Positions 45,390 through 54,424 of a DNA stretch of 64,000 bases are shown here, in pieces. Made by a program: the position numbers and the translations under genes. Origin of the DNA: Duganella sp. BuS-21 (GTDB lineage: Bacteria; Pseudomonadota; Gammaproteobacteria; Burkholderiales; Burkholderiaceae_D). The stretch is from assembly GCA_041874725.1 (NCBI GenBank), contig CP097466.1, positions 1,860,001 through 1,924,000 on the forward strand, read 5' to 3'. Position 1 is the first letter of the stretch. Every line of letters begins with the position of its first letter. The notes beneath the pieces were generated by a model, which was not told the origin of the DNA, did no database searches, and saw only the letters and a program-made list of their open reading frames with translations.

Positions 45390-46112
45390 CTATGCTGCCT
45401 GGTGTATCCCCAGCCTCGGGCCCGGTGCGGGTCGCTGCTGGTCCGGCGTGTAGGGGCTGGCCTGCAAGTCGTGCAAGGCGTCGAAGGTGATGAACTGGCG
45501 TGGACGCACCACGTCCGTGCCGTAGGGCCCGACCGAGACGGTCCACAGCCCGACCGCCGCTGCGGCGCGCAGGGCCGGCACGGCGGTGTCGATGGCGATG
45601 GCGTGGTGGGCGTCGGCGCCGATGGCGTTAAGCGCGTGGGCGTAAGGCCCGGCGCCGGATGCGCTGTCGAAGCTCACGCCGCCCGCCACCACGCTGAACA
45701 GGCTGGTGACGTCGGCGCCGAAGTGGCGCTCCAGCAAGACGGCGGTGGCCGGCGCCGGCAGGTCGGTGAGGATGCAGATCTTGCAGCCGGCGGCGCTGGC
45801 GTCTTCAATCAGCGCCAGCGCGGCGGCTTGCGCCTGCGGTGGACACGCCAGGATGGCTTGGTGGAACTGGTGCTGCTTATCCGCGAGCAGTTCGGCCACG
45901 CGGCGTTTGTCGCGCGACAGCGGCGGCGCGGCGACGGCGGAACCGATGGCGTTGGCGTAACCGTGGCTGGCGGCTGCGGCGCGCAGCGCCGGCAAGGTCC
46001 AGCGCAGCGACAGGCCGGCATTGGCGAAAGCCGCGTTGCAGGCTGCCAGGTGCAGCGCTTCGGTGTCGAACAGCACGCCGTCCAGTCCCAGGAAGATCAC
46101 GTCTATGCTCAT
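45390..46112 (-). CDS. HAD-superfamily protein lacking the nucleophile Asp
   Basis: A 240-aa protein similar to CbbY/PGM-type phosphatases. Motif I reads VIFLGLDGVLFDTEALHLAA, so the usual first Asp of DxD is Gly9 while the second Asp is kept. Motif II is LTDLPAPA, with Asp where phosphatases have Ser/Thr-Asn. The cap and IGIDAHHAIAIDTAVPALRA-like end are present in altered form (acidic motif IV weak). It is probably not an active phosphatase and may have a binding role. It is divergent from the LysR gene and is first in the minus-strand cluster. Confidence 0.8.
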   Translation of the reverse strand: MSIDVIFLGLDGVLFDTEALHLAACNAAFANAGLSLRWTLPALRAAAASHGYANAIGSAVAAPPLSRDKRRVAELLADKQHQFHQAILACPPQAQAAALALIEDASAAGCKICILTDLPAPATAVLLERHFGADVTSLFSVVAGGVSFDSASGAGPYAHALNAIGADAHHAIAIDTAVPALRAAAAVGLWTVSVGPYGTDVVRPRQFITFDALHDLQASPYTPDQQRPAPGPRLGIHQAA

Positions 46113-46138
46113 GTCGGTCTCGCTCAGCGATGTCAGAT

Positions 46139-46194
46139 GATTATCAATATAGGGGTAGAATGAACAAAAGAAAAATTAAAGATATTCGATAATC
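46139..46194. promoter_or_regulatory. Inverted repeat in the divergent HAD/LysR promoter region
   Basis: GATTATCAATAT (46139-46150) and ATATTCGATAATC (46182-46194) are inverse copies apart from one inserted base. The gap between the divergent genes is only 96 nt. The placement fits binding by the adjacent LysR-type protein. Confidence 0.5.
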
Positions 46195-46208
46195 GATAAG
46201 GATTACTT

Positions 46209-47159
46209 ATGTATCATGCGAGTTTTCGCCAGCTGCAGTCGCTGGTATTGGTGGCGCGCCACGAGAGCGTGTCGCGGGCGGCGGACGCCATGCATCTGAC
46301 GCAGCCTGCGGTGTCGTTGCAAATCCGCACACTGGAGGAGATCGCCGGCATCGCGCTGACGCGCAAGGTGGGCCGCAACATCCAGTTGACGGCGGCCGGC
46401 GAGGTGATGGCGGAATTCTCCGAGCGCATCCTGCGGCTGTGGGAGCAGGCTAGCGACGAACTGGCGGCGCTGCAGGGCGTTACCTCCGGTACGCTGCGCA
46501 TCGGCGCGGTAACCACGGCCGAGCATTTGCTGCCGCCGATGCTGGTGCCGTTCACGCTGGAGCGGCCGGACGTGCGCCTCAAGCTCCAGGTGGGCAACCG
46601 CACGGAGATCATCCAGATGCTGGCGCGGCACGAGATCGAGCTGGCCATCATGGGCACGCCGCCGCGCGAGCTGCGCACCAACGCCGCCAAGTTCGCGCGC
46701 CATCCGATGGCCTTTGTCGCCAGTCCTTCGCACCCGCTGATGAAGAAGAAAAAGATCACGCTCAACGACGTGATGGCAGCCAACCTGCTGGTGCGCGAGC
46801 GCGGCTCCGGCACCCGCACGGCGGTGGAGAAGCTGCTGCGCGAGGAGGGCCACGCGGCGGAATTCGGCTCCGAAGTATCGAGCAACGAGGCAATCAAGCG
46901 CATGGTGTCGGCCGGCCTGGGCGTGGGCTTCCTGTCGGTGCACGCCTGCGGGCTGGAGTTCGAAGCCGGCCTGCTCGCCACTTTGCCGGTAGCGCCGGTG
47001 GAAGCGGACTGGCACATCATGCACCTGAGCGACCATCCGATTCCGAAAGTGGCCGCCGCGTTCCAGGACTTCGTGATCGAAAACGGCCAAGACTTGATCC
47101 GCCGCGAGCTGGAAGGCTTCTACCAGCAGCTGGGCCGCAAGAGCAAGTCGTATCGGTAG
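46209..47159 (+). CDS. LysR-family transcriptional regulator (CbbR-like)
   Basis: A 316-aa regulator with N-terminal winged HTH (FRQLQSLVLVARHESVSRAA, then MHLTQPAVSLQIRTLEE) and an effector domain from about 92 (LRIGAVTTAEHLLPPMLVPF). It resembles CbbR/YwfK-type members. The ribosome site is AAGG ahead of ATG 46209. It is divergent from the HAD-like gene and upstream of a LysE transporter, either of which may be its target. The effector is unknown. Confidence 0.93.
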   Translation: MYHASFRQLQSLVLVARHESVSRAADAMHLTQPAVSLQIRTLEEIAGIALTRKVGRNIQLTAAGEVMAEFSERILRLWEQASDELAALQGVTSGTLRIGAVTTAEHLLPPMLVPFTLERPDVRLKLQVGNRTEIIQMLARHEIELAIMGTPPRELRTNAAKFARHPMAFVASPSHPLMKKKKITLNDVMAANLLVRERGSGTRTAVEKLLREEGHAAEFGSEVSSNEAIKRMVSAGLGVGFLSVHACGLEFEAGLLATLPVAPVEADWHIMHLSDHPIPKVAAAFQDFVIENGQDLIRRELEGFYQQLGRKSKSYR

Positions 47160-47192
47160 ATTCGCCTATACAGTGGTGGAGACTGTTTGCAG

Positions 47193-47220
47193 AAGTGTAC
47201 TGGTACGCGCCAGTACACTT
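47193..47220. promoter_or_regulatory. 28-nt palindrome upstream of the LysE-type gene
   Basis: Perfect 11-bp arms AAGTGTACTGG and CCAGTACACTT surround TACGCG. There is no T-run after it, so an operator (for example for a GntR/MocR-type regulator) is more likely than a terminator. Confidence 0.55.
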
Positions 47221-47260
47221 GACCGTACAATGAATGCACACTTCAACACCGGATACCGCC

Positions 47261-47857
47261 ATGTCGCTCGAATTGCTGCTGCCACTGTGTACCTTTGCCG
47301 CCATCAGTTCCATCACGCCCGGCCCGAACAACACCATGATCCTGGCTTCGGGCCTGAATTACGGCTTCGTGCGTTCGCTGCCGCATTTGTTTGGCATTAC
47401 CTGCGGTTTCACCTTCATGATCTTTGCCACCGGGCTGGGATTGCACACGGTGTTCGAGCAGGTGCCGATGCTGCAGACCATCCTCAAATACGGCGGCGCC
47501 ATCTACCTGCTTTGGCTGGCGTGGAAGCTGGCGCACGCGGCGCCGATGAGCGGCGAGCAGACCAGCCTGTCCAAGCCGATGGGCTTCTGGAGCGCTGCGG
47601 CCTTCCAGTGGATTAATCCGAAAGCGTGGGTGATGTCGCTCAGCGCCTTGACCACTTATCTGCCTGAGGGCTTCAAGGTGGCCGACGTGGCCTTGCTGGC
47701 CGGGGTGTTCGGCTTGATCGGCATCTTCTGTGTGGGCTCGTGGGCCATGTTCGGCGTGGCGATGCGCCGCCTGCTGCAAGACCCGCGCTCGGTGCGCATC
47801 TTCAACGTGGCGATGGCGCTGGCCCTGGTGGCCACGCTGTATCCGATGCTGGCCTAG
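47261..47857 (+). CDS. LysE/RhtB-family amino-acid exporter
   Basis: An inner-membrane exporter of about 198 aa with six hydrophobic segments. The signature SITPGPNNTMILASGLNYGF lies near residues 16-35, and WLAWKLA, FQWINPKAWVMSLSAL follow. I chose ATG 47261 (MSLELLLPLCTFAAIS), although the frame opens at 47234. Substrate is unknown. Its TAG stop overlaps the TAG of the convergent CYTH-CHAD gene within CTAG. Confidence 0.9.
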   Translation: MSLELLLPLCTFAAISSITPGPNNTMILASGLNYGFVRSLPHLFGITCGFTFMIFATGLGLHTVFEQVPMLQTILKYGGAIYLLWLAWKLAHAAPMSGEQTSLSKPMGFWSAAAFQWINPKAWVMSLSALTTYLPEGFKVADVALLAGVFGLIGIFCVGSWAMFGVAMRRLLQDPRSVRIFNVAMALALVATLYPMLA

Positions 47858-49341
47858 TTGCTGATGCGCGGCAGCCGCAGGGCATGCAGTCGGCTGCGGA
47901 TCGCATCGAGGTCGGCCGGTTGCGTGGCCTGCTGCGCCAGCAGATAGCCGCGCGCGAACTGGATTGCGCCGGCGGACTGCGGATGCTGCTGCGCCAGTTC
48001 CTGCAGCAGCGTGTTCGCCACCGCCAGGTCGTTGTGCTGACCCAGTTCTTCCTGCACGGCGGCCAGCGCTTTCAGATAGGTATGCGTGCCCTTGGCGCGG
48101 TACAGCGAATGGAAGAACTCCAGTGCGTAGCGGGCGCGCTTGGCGGCGATGCGCGTGCGATGGGCGCTGGCGGGATCGTCCGCTTGCATGCGGCTGGCGC
48201 GCTTCATCAGGGACTTGTGCAGCTGCTGCATGCTCTGGCGCGAGAATTGCGCGGCCGAGCCGTTCAGCAGTGCGGCCGCCTGCAGCATCCATGAGCCCAT
48301 GGTCAGCATCAGGTGCGTGTAACGCTGCGATAGCAAGGCTTGCGCCGCTTCGCGCCGTTTGGCCTGCGCGGTCTCAAGCGCCAAAGCCTGCAACTCCAGT
48401 TGCGCCGTATCGATGCGCGCCAGTGTCGACGATAGCATCACATCCCAGTCGCGCGCGGCGCCCAGTTCCGCACCCAACCAGTTGACGTCTTCCAGCAGCG
48501 CGGGCGGACAGGGTGCGATCGTGTCGAACAGCTTGAGCGCCGAACGCAGGCGGCGCACGCCGACGCGCATCTGGTGCAGCGTTTCTGGGTCTTGTCCCTC
48601 GACTACGGCTACTTCATTGTGCTGGATGTGTTCCAGGCAGTTGCCCAGAATGGCCGGCAGCGCATCGGCCAGCGTGGCGTCGGCGTCGAGGCTGACGGCT
48701 TGCGCGCGATATGGCGCGTGGCCGGTTTCGCGCACCAGCATGTAGCCGCGCTGCGCCTTGTTGATGTTGCTGAGACGGAGCGGAATATCCTCCAGCAGCT
48801 GTAGCGCAAACGCGTACAGGACGGCGGGATCGCCTTCCTTCAGTTCCAGCTCGATTTCGTTGACCGGCACCTTGTGCCCCTTGCGCTCGATATGGCCGAT
48901 GTCGAGCGCCACTTCGATGCGGTTGCCACCGGTTTCAATTTCCCACAGATGGCGTTCGACATCGACCAGGAACAGCGGCTCCAGGCGGTCTTTCAAATCG
49001 GGCAGATCGAGTAGCGACAGCCATTCCTGGTCTTGCTCGTCATCGCCGATCAGCTTGCGCAGTTTGGCGAGGCGCGGCCAGCAGCGGTCGACCGGCCCTT
49101 CCCACTCATTGCGGCGATGCAGGCCGCTTTGCACGCTGCCGCCGGCTTTCATGGTCTGCATCCAGACGCCGTCCACCTTGCGCACGCGCAGGCCGGCGCC
49201 GTGACGCATCAGGTGCAGGTCCGTCGTGTCGAAGTAGCGTGCGGCCAGCTGCTGCACGCGCGGCGGCGCGTCGAGCAGCGGATGTTGCAGCAGCTTGTCG
49301 TTGTCTTCGGGCGCGAGTAAAAGTTTGAGTTCGATTTCCAT
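47854..49341 (-). CDS. CYTH-CHAD inorganic triphosphatase-like protein
   Basis: The CYTH domain (1-205) begins MEIELKLLLAPEDNDKLLQH with the ExExK motif and has charged tunnel strands such as VDVERHLWEIETGGNRIEVA. The CHAD helical domain (about 220-495) includes HQMRVGVRRLRSALKLF and RIAAKRARYALEFFHSLY with the conserved His residues that bind polyphosphate. It resembles YgiF. An ATG one codon earlier (49344) is also possible. It would hydrolyse triphosphate and bind polyphosphate granules. Confidence 0.93.
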   Translation of the reverse strand: MEIELKLLLAPEDNDKLLQHPLLDAPPRVQQLAARYFDTTDLHLMRHGAGLRVRKVDGVWMQTMKAGGSVQSGLHRRNEWEGPVDRCWPRLAKLRKLIGDDEQDQEWLSLLDLPDLKDRLEPLFLVDVERHLWEIETGGNRIEVALDIGHIERKGHKVPVNEIELELKEGDPAVLYAFALQLLEDIPLRLSNINKAQRGYMLVRETGHAPYRAQAVSLDADATLADALPAILGNCLEHIQHNEVAVVEGQDPETLHQMRVGVRRLRSALKLFDTIAPCPPALLEDVNWLGAELGAARDWDVMLSSTLARIDTAQLELQALALETAQAKRREAAQALLSQRYTHLMLTMGSWMLQAAALLNGSAAQFSRQSMQQLHKSLMKRASRMQADDPASAHRTRIAAKRARYALEFFHSLYRAKGTHTYLKALAAVQEELGQHNDLAVANTLLQELAQQHPQSAGAIQFARGYLLAQQATQPADLDAIRSRLHALRLPRISN

Positions 49342-49383
49342 CACGTCAGTGTAGGGAAAAACGCGGCGGCGCGGCGCACGGCC

Positions 49384-50295
49384 TCAGTTCCGGCGCGGCA
49401 GGGTCGGTAGCAGTTGCGCCCAGGCAGGAACGGCAGCGCGCCAGAAGGCATCGATAGTTTCCGCTTGTACATCCAGTCCGAGGAAACGGGCGGCCGGCAG
49501 CAGGGCGCTATGCAATAGCAGGTGCGCAGCGCCGCCGTCGTCGAAGGCGATGGCGCCGTTTTGCTTGGATAACTTCTCGCCCACGTCGTTGAGCACCACC
49601 GGCACGTGCAGATAGGTCGGCTGCGGCAGGCCGAGCGCCTGTTGCAGATACAGCTGGCGCGGCGTGGAGTCGATCAGGTCGACGCCGCGCACGATGTCGG
49701 TGACGCCCTGTGCGCCGTCGTCCACCACCACGGCCAGCTGATAGGCCCAGAAGCCGTCGGCGCGCAGGATGACGAAGTCGCCCGCTTCGGCGCTGATGTC
49801 CTGGCTGTAGCGGCCGAACCAGCGGTCCTCAAAGCACATCACGCAGTGCGGCGCCTGCGGCACCTTCAGGCGCAGCGCGCGGCCCACCTTGCCGGCGGCC
49901 AGGCCGTTGCGGCAAGTGCCGGGATAGACCGCCATCTGGTTGGGGCCGACGGACTGGTTGATCTGCGAATCGGCGATTTCGCGGCGCGAGCAGCCGCATG
50001 GGTAGACCAGTTGGTCCAGCTGCTCCACCGCCTGCTGGTACCAGGCGTAGCGTTGCGTTTGCCAACTGACTTCGCCATCCCAGACCATGCCGCAGCGTTG
50101 CAGCGAGGCCAGTATGTGCTGGTCGGCGCCGGCCACGTTGCGGCCGACGTCGACGTCCTCGATGCGCACCAGCCACTGGCCGTGATGGGCCTTGGCGTCC
50201 AGGTAGCTGGCCATGGCGGCCACCAGCGAGCCGATGTGCAAAGGGCCGGTGGGCGAGGGGGCAAAGCGGCCGATGTAGGGTGGGCGGTCAGTCAT
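49384..50295 (-). CDS. gluQ: Glutamyl-Q tRNA(Asp) synthetase
   Basis: Attaches glutamate to queuosine in the anticodon of tRNA-Asp. The start at 50295 (MTDRPPYIGRFAPSPTGPLH) aligns with the E. coli enzyme, and the open frame upstream is not conserved. The class I HIGH box is PLHIGS, KMSKS is KLSKQ and the zinc cysteines lie in YPCGCSRREI and PGTCRNG. At about 303 aa it lacks the anticodon-binding domain of GltX. It stands alone, divergent from the M28 peptidase gene. Confidence 0.95.
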   Translation of the reverse strand: MTDRPPYIGRFAPSPTGPLHIGSLVAAMASYLDAKAHHGQWLVRIEDVDVGRNVAGADQHILASLQRCGMVWDGEVSWQTQRYAWYQQAVEQLDQLVYPCGCSRREIADSQINQSVGPNQMAVYPGTCRNGLAAGKVGRALRLKVPQAPHCVMCFEDRWFGRYSQDISAEAGDFVILRADGFWAYQLAVVVDDGAQGVTDIVRGVDLIDSTPRQLYLQQALGLPQPTYLHVPVVLNDVGEKLSKQNGAIAFDDGGAAHLLLHSALLPAARFLGLDVQAETIDAFWRAAVPAWAQLLPTLPRRN

Positions 50296-50421
50296 GACCA
50301 GCATTTTAACGCGGCGGCGCCATGCTGCGCTGCGCAACGGACAGCGGCCGGCGGTCAGGGCAAATCGCATACAATGTTCGCGCGGAAAAACCGCATCGAC
50401 CACACTACGCTCCAGGACATC

Positions 50422-52059
50422 ATGCAAAAAATGACGAAATCCTTAGTTGCCTCCGCGCTGGCCATGAGCTTTGCGCTGGCATTCCCGGCCCATGCCGACG
50501 CGGGCAAGACCGCCGTCGTGCAGGAAGCGCCGCTGCGCGCCCACCTGGCCTTCCTCGCCAGCGATCTGCTGGAAGGACGCGGCACCGGCCAGCGCGGCGG
50601 CGACCTGACGGTTGCCTATCTTGAAGCGCAAGCGATGGCGCTGGGCCTCAAGCCGGGCAATGGCGACAGCTTCCGTCAGTCGGTGCAGATCGCCGGCGTG
50701 AAGACCCAGCCGGCCGAAAGCACGCTGAAGCTGGAAGCGGGCGGCAAGGCGCTGGATATCGCCTTCGGCAAGGACTGGGTGTTTGCGCCCGGTGATGCGA
50801 CCGCCGCGCACAATTTCAATGCGGACCTGGTGTTCGTCGGCTACGGCATCGACGCGCCGGACCAGCAGTGGAACGATTTCAAGGGCATGGACCTGAAGGG
50901 TAAGATCCTGGTCATGATGGTCAACGACCCGCAGCCGACCGCCGAGCAGCCGAACCGCTTCAACGGCAAGGGCCTGACCTACTACGGCCGCTGGACCTAC
51001 AAGTTTGAATCGGCCAAGCGCCAGGGTGCGGCCGGCGTGCTGCTGATCCACACTACGCCTACCGCGTCGTATGGCTGGAGCGTGATCCAGAACAGCTGGT
51101 CGGGCGTGGAACGCTTCCAGCTGGCGGCGGGCACGCTGGGCACCGAGCTGCAGGGCTGGATGACGGACGACACGGCACGTGCGCTGTTCAGCGCGGCCGG
51201 GCAGGATCTGGATGCGCTGCGTGCAGCGGCCGAGACGAAGGATTTCAAGCCGGTGCCGTTGGCCGCCAAATTGAATGGCGAGATGAAGGCTGCCGTGCGC
51301 AAGGTGGAGCAGTTCAACGTGGCGGCGGTGGTGCCGGGCACCGATCCCAAACTGAAGGATGAAGTGGTGATCTACAGCGCGCACTGGGATCATCTGGGCA
51401 GCCAGCCAAATGGCGGGGAGGCCAAGGCCGACACGATTTTCAACGGCGCAGTGGACAATGCTTCGGGTTCGGCGGCCCTGCTGGCAATGGCGCAGCAGGC
51501 CAAGCTGGCGCCGGCCAAGCGCAGCCAGATGTTCCTGTGGGTAGCGGCCGAAGAACAGGGTTTGCTGGGCAGCGCGGCGTATGCCTCGTCGCCGTTGTGG
51601 CCGATGGCGAAGACGGCGGCCAACCTGAATCTGGATAGCCTGAACTTCGTCGGCGCCACGCGCGACATCGGCACGCAAGGCAGCGAGCGCACCGAGCTGG
51701 GCAAGCTGGCCGAGACGGCGGCGAAAGAGATGGGCATGAAGATCGCGCCGGCCAAGCCGGACCTGGCGGGTGGTTACTTCCGCAGCGATCACTTCAACTT
51801 CGCCAAGAACGGTGTGCCGGCGTTTTCGATTTCATCGGGCCGCGATTACATCAAGGACCCGGCGGCGGCCAAGCTGAAGGCGGAAGCCTATGGTCCGCGC
51901 TACCACCAGGCTGGCGATGAATACGATCCGAGCTGGGATCTGTCGGGCATGGTGCAGACGGCGCAATACACGCTGAACCTGGGGCGCCTGATCGCCAACG
52001 GCGCCAAGCTGCCCGAGTGGAAGGCGGGGGACGCGTTCGCGGTCCCGCGCAACAAGTAA
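50422..52059 (+). CDS. Exported M28-family zinc aminopeptidase
   Basis: A 545-aa protein. ATG 50422 (MQKMTKSLVASALAMSFALA) follows CCAGGA and starts a signal peptide cleaved near AHA-DAG. The PA-like insert (about 120-240) sits ahead of the catalytic core. Metal ligands are visible in YSAHWDHLG, VDNASGSAALL, AAEEQGLLGS, NLDSLNFVG and FRSDHFNFAKNGVPAF. It is a di-zinc aminopeptidase acting in the periplasm or outside. It stands alone. Confidence 0.93.
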   Translation: MQKMTKSLVASALAMSFALAFPAHADAGKTAVVQEAPLRAHLAFLASDLLEGRGTGQRGGDLTVAYLEAQAMALGLKPGNGDSFRQSVQIAGVKTQPAESTLKLEAGGKALDIAFGKDWVFAPGDATAAHNFNADLVFVGYGIDAPDQQWNDFKGMDLKGKILVMMVNDPQPTAEQPNRFNGKGLTYYGRWTYKFESAKRQGAAGVLLIHTTPTASYGWSVIQNSWSGVERFQLAAGTLGTELQGWMTDDTARALFSAAGQDLDALRAAAETKDFKPVPLAAKLNGEMKAAVRKVEQFNVAAVVPGTDPKLKDEVVIYSAHWDHLGSQPNGGEAKADTIFNGAVDNASGSAALLAMAQQAKLAPAKRSQMFLWVAAEEQGLLGSAAYASSPLWPMAKTAANLNLDSLNFVGATRDIGTQGSERTELGKLAETAAKEMGMKIAPAKPDLAGGYFRSDHFNFAKNGVPAFSISSGRDYIKDPAAAKLKAEAYGPRYHQAGDEYDPSWDLSGMVQTAQYTLNLGRLIANGAKLPEWKAGDAFAVPRNK

Positions 52060-52124
52060 AGGGGGCGATACAGGCGACGGACGGCGGCCCCGATATCGGG
52101 CTGACGTTGCGGCGCTTGCTTTAA

Positions 52125-52186
52125 CCCGCACACCGAGACCAGGGTCAGACCCCGCAGGGGTCTGACCCTACGGTTTGCGGGGTTCG
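52125..52186. repeat. Palindromic intergenic repeat, copy 3
   Basis: Opens ACCCGCACACCGAGACC; the inner palindrome (52141-52169) has arms AGGGTCAGACCCC and GGGGTCTGACCCT. It lies between convergent genes and provides the stop codon and the last codons of the MFS gene. Confidence 0.82.
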
Positions 52187-53352
52187 GTGGCAAAGATACA
52201 CAGGGCGATCAGCGGAAACGCGAGCCCGGTCCACAGCACCCCCGTCCACCCGTGTGCGGCAAACATCCAGCCGCCCAGCGATGAGCCGATTGCGCCGCCC
52301 ATGAAGAACAGGGCCATGTACAGGCCGTTCAACCTGCTGCGAATTTCCGCCGGCAGGGCAAATATCGCGCGCTGCCCCGTCACCAGGTTGGCCGATACGC
52401 CCATGTCCAGAATGATCGAGGTCGCCACCAGTACACCCAGGTCCACCAGCCGGCTGCCGTGGATGGCCAGCGGCATGATGAAGGCCAACGCCCCCAGCAG
52501 CAGCGCCGCCAGCGTGGTCGAACGGCTCTTGCCCTGGTCCGCACGATGCCCGGCGATCGGCGAAGCGAGCGCTCCGGCCACACCCACCAGCGCGAAAATG
52601 GCGACACCGGTCTGGCTGATCTGGAAATACGGTCCGGTCAGCTCCAGCGACACGCAGGTCCAGAACAGGCTGAACGCGCCGAACATGCACGCCTGGTAAG
52701 CCGCGCGCCGGCGCAGGATGGGCGTGGTTTTCAACAGATGCCACATCGAACCCAGCAAGGCGAAGTAGTGCATGCCGCCTTGCGGCTGGCGCTGCGGCAG
52801 CCTGGCGCGCAGCAGGAAGGCCAGCGCCGCCGTCGTGACGGCCGACAGCACGAAGATGGCGTGCCACCCGAACGCATCCGCCACCACGCTCGATACCGGC
52901 CGCGCCAGCATGATGCCCATCAGCAGGCCGCTCATGACCTTGCCCACCGTCTTGCCGCGTGTGTCGGGGTTCGACAGGTGGGCCGCGAACGGCACCACGA
53001 TCTGCGCCGCCACCGAGCCGAGCCCGATACACAGCGCGGCAAACAGGAACAGCTTGGCGCTGCTGGTGACCGAGGCGGCCAGCAGGGCCAGCGCCGTGGT
53101 CAGCAGGGAGATGAAGATCAGGCGCCGGTTTTCCAGCAAATCCCCGAGCGGCACGATGAACAGCAGGCCGATGCAATAGCCGATCTGCGTCAGCGTCACG
53201 ATCAGGCCGGCCGCGCCGGGATCAAGGCCGGTGGCTTTGCTGATCGGGCCGATCAGGGTCTGCGCGTAGTACAGGTTGGCAACGATCAGGCCGGTGGCAA
53301 TAGCGAACAGCCAGACCATGCCTGGCGAAATATCTTGCTTTGATGCCACCAC
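52168..53352 (-). CDS. MFS transporter (YnfM/AraJ-like drug or sugar efflux)
   Basis: A 394-aa permease with about 12 membrane segments. The motif between helices 2 and 3 is VPLGDLLENRRLIF, and the N-terminal half begins MVWLFAIATGLIVANLYYAQ, typical of the DHA1 group. The substrate is not known. The gene starts one base after the LLM oxidoreductase stop, so they form an operon. The C-terminal coding sequence runs into repeat copy 3. Confidence 0.88.
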   Translation of the reverse strand: MVASKQDISPGMVWLFAIATGLIVANLYYAQTLIGPISKATGLDPGAAGLIVTLTQIGYCIGLLFIVPLGDLLENRRLIFISLLTTALALLAASVTSSAKLFLFAALCIGLGSVAAQIVVPFAAHLSNPDTRGKTVGKVMSGLLMGIMLARPVSSVVADAFGWHAIFVLSAVTTAALAFLLRARLPQRQPQGGMHYFALLGSMWHLLKTTPILRRRAAYQACMFGAFSLFWTCVSLELTGPYFQISQTGVAIFALVGVAGALASPIAGHRADQGKSRSTTLAALLLGALAFIMPLAIHGSRLVDLGVLVATSIILDMGVSANLVTGQRAIFALPAEIRSRLNGLYMALFFMGGAIGSSLGGWMFAAHGWTGVLWTGLAFPLIALCIFATEPRKP

Positions 53353-53353
53353 G

Positions 53354-54361
53354 TCACAGCCCCGCTTGCGCTCGGGTCAACGACTGGCGGACTTCGGCGG
53401 TGATTTCGTAGGAACGCAGGCGCTGCGCGTGCTCGTAGATTTGCGAGGTGATCATCAACTCGTCGGCGCCGGTGCGGGCGATGAATTGCTGGAGCTGGCG
53501 GCTGACGGTGTCGGCGGCGCCGATGGCGGTGCAGGACAGCACCGAATCCAACATGGCGCGCTCCGGCAGGCCCAGCGATTCCAGATAGCCGGCCTTGGGC
53601 GGCGGCAACTGCGAAGGGCGGCCGGTGCGCAGGTTGACAAAGGCTTGCTGCATGGAGGTGGCGCGGAAATGCGCTTCCTCGTCGCTATCGGCCGCGAACA
53701 CGTTGAAACCGAGCATGACGTAAGGCTTGCTCAGCTGCGCCGACGGCTGGAAGTTGGCGCGGTACAGCGACAGCGCCTGCAACATCATCTGCGGCGCGAA
53801 GTGCGAGGCGAACGCGAACGGCAGGCCCAGGTGCGCGGCCAGCTGCGCGCCGAAGGTGCTGGAGCCCAGTATCCACAGCGGCACCTTGGCGCCTTTGCCG
53901 GGCACGGCCAGCACGCGCTGGCGCGGGCTGTCGGACATATAGTCCTGCAATTCCAGCACGTCCTGCGGGAAAGCGTCGGCGTCGCTCTCCAGGTTGCGGC
54001 GCAGGGCGCGTGCGGTGGTCTGGTCGGAACCGGGCGCGCGGCCCAGGCCGAGGTCGATACGGCCGGGGAACAGTGCTTCCAGCGTGCCGAACTGTTCGGC
54101 GATCACCAGCGGCGCGTGGTTCGGCAGCATGATGCCGCCGGCGCCCACGCGGATGGTGCTGGTGCCGCCGGCCACGTGGGCCATCACCACCGCCGTCGCC
54201 GCGCTGGCGATGCCGGGCATGCCGTGGTGTTCGGCCAGCCAGTAGCGCTGGTAGCCCCAGCGCTCGCCGTGCTGCGCCAGGTCCAGCGTGTTGCGGAACG
54301 AGGTGGACGGATCGCTGCCTTCGGCGATGGGGGAGAGGTCAAGTATGGAAAATGGGGTCAT
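53354..54361 (-). CDS. LLM-class flavin-dependent oxidoreductase
   Basis: A 335-aa bacterial-luciferase-like monooxygenase. The start at 54361 ([20 protein letters not shown]) agrees with the YhbW/MsnO8 group; the open frame upstream overlaps other sequence and is not supported. Further motifs are [40 protein letters not shown] and [15 protein letters not shown]. It would use reduced FMN from a partner reductase. It is followed directly by the MFS gene. Confidence 0.92.
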   Translation of the reverse strand: MTPFSILDLSPIAEGSDPSTSFRNTLDLAQHGERWGYQRYWLAEHHGMPGIASAATAVVMAHVAGGTSTIRVGAGGIMLPNHAPLVIAEQFGTLEALFPGRIDLGLGRAPGSDQTTARALRRNLESDADAFPQDVLELQDYMSDSPRQRVLAVPGKGAKVPLWILGSSTFGAQLAAHLGLPFAFASHFAPQMMLQALSLYRANFQPSAQLSKPYVMLGFNVFAADSDEEAHFRATSMQQAFVNLRTGRPSQLPPPKAGYLESLGLPERAMLDSVLSCTAIGAADTVSRQLQQFIARTGADELMITSQIYEHAQRLRSYEITAEVRQSLTRAQAGL

Positions 54362-54410
54362 GTCGCGATCTAATCTAAAGTGGTCTACAAGCCCATTGAA
54401 AGGGTGTGGG

Positions 54411-54416
54411 TATAAT
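54411..54416 (+). promoter_or_regulatory. TATAAT box 8 nt before a start codon
   Basis: A perfect -10 hexamer lies so close to ATG 54425 that the transcript would begin at or next to the start codon. No convincing -35 is seen, so this may be a weak or leaderless promoter. Confidence 0.4.
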
Positions 54417-54424
54417 CTTTCGAA

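Noticed and set aside
42562..45546. Reading the unknown 502-aa protein as 994 aa
   Set aside because: The extra N-terminal half overlaps the NDH-2 gene in another frame and is Arg/Ala-rich; ATG 44070 is a natural start.
47193..47220. Terminator for the LysR gene
   Set aside because: The hairpin has no T-run and is followed by GACCGT, so an operator is preferred.
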